From Spirodela intermedia (lineage: Eukaryota; Streptophyta; Magnoliopsida; Alismatales; Araceae), in the NCBI GenBank assembly GCA_902729315.2, contig LR746269.1, forward strand, positions 2,960,501 through 3,024,500: 64,000 bases of DNA, given 5' to 3'. A program made the translations under genes and the position numbers. Shown piece by piece: positions 61,127 through 64,000 of the stretch; the stretch's first letter is position 1, and each line of letters starts with the position of its first letter. The notes beneath the pieces were generated by a model. The model was not told the origin of the DNA. It ran no database searches and was given only the letters and a program-made list of their open reading frames with translations.

Positions 61127-62332
61127 ATGGAGATCGATTCCTACGCCGCCTTCACCTACGCCGCTGGAATCGCCGGTGATCCTCCGCCCTCCCTCTCTCT
61201 CTCTCTCTCTCTCTCTTTCTCTGGATTGTATGTAATGTTCTGTTCTCAGGTAATCTGCTCGCATTCGTGCTGTTCGTGTCGCCCATGTGAGCCCGTCTCC
61301 TGCAATTCGTCTCTCACTCCTCCCCCCCTCCCCTCTCTCTCTCTCTCTCTCGCTCGCTCGCTCTCTCATCAGAGGCCCTCCTCTGTTTGTCGCCTTCTAT
61401 CTACAGCCCCACATTCCGGCGGATCGTCAGGAACGAGTCAACGGAGAGCTTCTCGGGGCTGCCTTACATCTACTCTCTCCTAAACTGCCTCATCTGCCTA
61501 TGGTACGGGCTCCCTTGCGTGACCCGCGGGGTGATCCTCGTCGCCACCGTGAACTCCGTCGGGGCCGTCTTTCAGCTGAGTTACATCACCATCTTCATCC
61601 TCTACGCCCCCCCCACGAAAAGGGTAGCCCGCAGACTCTCTGTCATGAACATCTACAGCTTCCCCATTTGACGAAGAACCCGTGGGCTTAATCTCCTTAT
61701 TTTTATTCATTTTTTTTTAAAAATTTGTTCTCGGGCAGCTGAAGATGTCTGGCATGCTGGTGGGCGTGTTCGCCGTGTTCTTGCTGGTCGTCTACATCAG
61801 CCTGGAAATGCTCAGCGCGCGGGGTCGCCAGACCTTCGTGGGGTACCTGAGCGTGGCCTCGCTCATCTCCATGTTCGCTTCCCCACTGTTCATCATTGTC
61901 AGTCATGCATTCACCCGTCTCCTCCTCGTTAAAGATCTCTGCGATTTTGAGTGGTGACCCGATCCGAATCTTCCACTAATCCTCAATAAACTGGATTTTC
62001 TTGCCTTGTTTTGCTGCAGGGACTGGTGATTCGGACAAGGAGCGTGGAGTACATGCCCTTCTATCTCTCCCTGTCCACCTTCCTGATGAGTATCTCTTTC
62101 TTCGTATACGGCCTGTTACTCCGCGACTTCTTCATCTATGTGGGTCCTCATTCCGCTTACTCCTTAGCTTTAACCTCCCCCCCAACCCCCCCGACATCTT
62201 ACTCATCTCCTACCTCCCATACAGATTCCCAATGGAATCGGCGCGGTTCTTGGGGTGGTACAGTTGGCTCTCTATGCCTATTACAGTAAGACAGAGAGAC
62301 AAGCGGAAAGGCTGCCATTGCTGTCGTCCTGA
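61127..62332 (+). CDS. SWEET2: SWEET sugar transporter, SWEET2 type
   Basis: Seven-helix uniporter made of two MtN3/saliva triple-helix bundles; SWEET2 members move glucose across the tonoplast. Exons 61127-61175, 61250-61286, 61407-61623, 61739-61897, 62020-62139 and 62225-62332 give 229 aa, all phases matching. Segments: FVLFVSPIPTFRRIVRNEST (TM1 and loop), YIYSLLNCLICLWYGLPCVT (TM2), VATVNSVGAVFQLSYITIF (TM3), YLSVASLISMFASPLFII (TM5), SVEYMPFYLSLSTFLMS (TM6) and FIYIPNGIGAVLGVVQLALY (TM7). Conserved prolines are seen in TM1 (SPIP), TM5 (ASPL) and TM6 (MPFY). The clade was called from the LLNCLICLWYGLP and SLSTFLMS text and the short tail. An in-frame ATG at 61103 would add eight residues; 61127 suits family length better. 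Introns 1 and 2 carry sense-strand CT runs (about 61192-61220 and 61331-61350). The tail contains ERLPLL, an acidic dileucine motif. Confidence 0.93.
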
Positions 62333-64000
62333 GTGGTCTTTACTGAAAGGGTAAGCTATGCCTACTGCAGTGTAATTTCCATTCTTATGGGATTAATTTA
62401 TTGGCCTCAACACTCGTTGGGTCTCTCCTTCAATGAAAGCTTTTCTCCTCGAGAGGATCAAACCCTTCGATGAAAAGGCCTGATCTTGGCTTCTCTGGCC
62501 TATTTTCCATCGTCTCCATGCTCGTGGGAAGGCCAACAAGGCTGCCTTGGCTTCATCAGACGCATGGTAATCCTGTAGAGCATAATAACAACAATCATAA
62601 CCGAGGGTGTGAATTTATGAAGAATTCTTGGCCATTCTCCTCGAATATTTCTGTAGAACTGGGCTAGTATCTGTTAGAAATAGTCCCATTTATGATTAGT
62701 TGTCTTACATGGATATACGAGAACCGATGGTTAATCTTGTGCCGAACATAACCCATTTAGGCTGTCCTTCTTATGAGAAAGCGCAAAAGTCGGGCATCGA
62801 TTATTAGAAGAATAAAGATCTTATATGTGATCGCCACATTTTGGGAGAAAATGCAACTCTCGGGAACGAGATACGCCCAAGTGTTCTTCATCTATTTATT
62901 ATGGGTTCTCTTGTTGGAGCTCGATGATTTCTGTGCTCCAGTGGATACCCTGTCCAATGGCCCTGTTCAATTGAACCCAAACGTGGATTGATAAACTAAC
63001 TCGTTGTAAGAATTCAAGATCTTCACGATTTTCATTTTTGAAGGATTTCAATTTTTTTGTTAATCTCTGTAGTTCATTTCTCTGGATGTACCAGTTTCAT
63101 ATTCTTCTGAATAAATCTTATTCCAAGATGTAAACTTCTTGCCTGGAGAGATGATATTTGCTGCCTGCTTGAACAGGTTGCTCATGTGAAAAAAACTCTC
63201 AATTGAATGAACAGTCGTGTTCTTATTCTAAAAAAGGAAAAGGGAAAAAGGAAAAAAACCTTGGTTATGATTGTCATTTCTGTGGCATGCCTTTCTCCCT
63301 CTCGAAGGCCATAAAACGGGTTTTCCTCATGACATAAGAACCGTAATTAAGAAAAAATTGAGGAGGGTTTTAATCTCTGTATCCTCACTGGACTTTTCTT
63401 CGGGCTAGAAAAGCCCAAAACCTTATGAAACACCTGCTGCAAAACACTGGATGCTGGTATTTGAATCTGACGTCTGTTTGTTAATCATCCCCAGAGAGAA
63501 ATGTCCACAGAGATAAACCTGTTTTCTCCCCAGAAAACTCAACACTTCATGAAACCATTTCTGCATCCTGCATACTCTTGATTGACTTGATCCTTGGTTT
63601 CCACACAGGAGTCTGTTTGTGCCCATCAAAGCTCAAAAACCTCATCAAAATCTCATCAAACTGCACCTAAATTCTAGATACTTGCTTGTGATTTTTATCT
63701 CCTCTTCTCCATCAGTGCCGCTGGGAAATTTCCTCGCATTAACCTGGTGATTTTTATGTCCAGAAAATCACCAGATCTTGAATCTTTGCCCTATTTATAA
63801 CAGTGCGGGTACAGGTGGGAGAGATCAAGGAATCAGAAGCAGTGCTCATTCGAGGACTGGGTTCCTAAAATAAAAATTCTATTTTCTTCATTATCCATGG
63901 TAATATCCTGCTAAAGATCTGTGGGTAGACTTGGCAGGGGATATTCACGATGGGCGGGTGAGGCCAATTTGCTACGCTTACCGACATTTTTCTCGTTCTG
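62333..64000. other. Downstream flank of SWEET2
   Basis: 3' UTR and intergenic DNA to the window edge. No gene recognised; frames of 65-72 codons at 62470-62667, 62773-62991 and 63423-63629 have no family resemblance. Confidence 0.45.

Overview
The window is nuclear DNA of a flowering plant. It holds intron-containing genes of plant families, GT-AG introns, AT-rich spacers, many CT/GA microsatellites and a fragment of plastid atpA inserted in nuclear sequence. Several genes (TPK, RSL1D1-like, SWEET, first exon of the BAP31-like gene) are GC-rich while VPS26 is AT-rich. That two-class base use suggests a monocot, but it does not prove one.

Layout, left to right. (1) 0.8-3.5 kb: a plastid hotdog acyl-ACP thioesterase gene (ATL type, + strand), followed at 3.9-4.5 kb by a truncated, internally deleted copy of itself. 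(2) 7.0-10.9 kb (- strand): a CSLA (beta-mannan synthase) gene with frameshifts and in-frame stops, hence a pseudogene. Directly upstream at 10.9-12.1 kb is a truncated tandem copy of its first three exons, interrupted by a 272-bp solo LTR with a 5-bp target duplication. (3) 12.85-15.9 kb: a 3-kb copy of the 3' end of VPS26 (last intron, last exon, 3' flank), disabled and carrying a small internal inversion. (4) 16.7-18.7 kb: GC-rich minisatellite, pyrimidine-rich block, plastid atpA fragment and an unidentified broken reading frame. (5) 19.3-20.8 kb (-): two-pore K+ channel TPK, with a decayed copy of its second exon at about 21.6 kb. (6) 22.0-23.2 kb: a tandem array of about 180-bp units. 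(7) 24.46-25.77 kb (+): intronless ribosomal-L1-domain protein (RSL1D1/UTP30 type). (8) 28.5-39.4 kb (+): complete VPS26 (retromer), 11 coding exons. (9) 42.65-47.4 kb (-): BAP31-like ER membrane protein, two exons. (10) 47.5-54.9 kb: AT-rich gene-free DNA. (11) 54.9-56.0 kb (+): a small plant protein of unknown function. (12) 61.1-62.3 kb (+): SWEET2-type sugar transporter, six exons. The rest is intergenic.

The genes are ordinary housekeeping or transport functions and do not form a pathway. I found no new defence, mobile or regulatory system. The feature that stands out is structural: four of the genes (ATL, CSLA, VPS26, TPK) each have a partial, decayed copy in the same orientation nearby, so the locus looks like a site of repeated local segmental duplication. 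Exon borders were placed by hand from GT/AG sites, phase and family similarity; transcript ends and UTRs were not determined.
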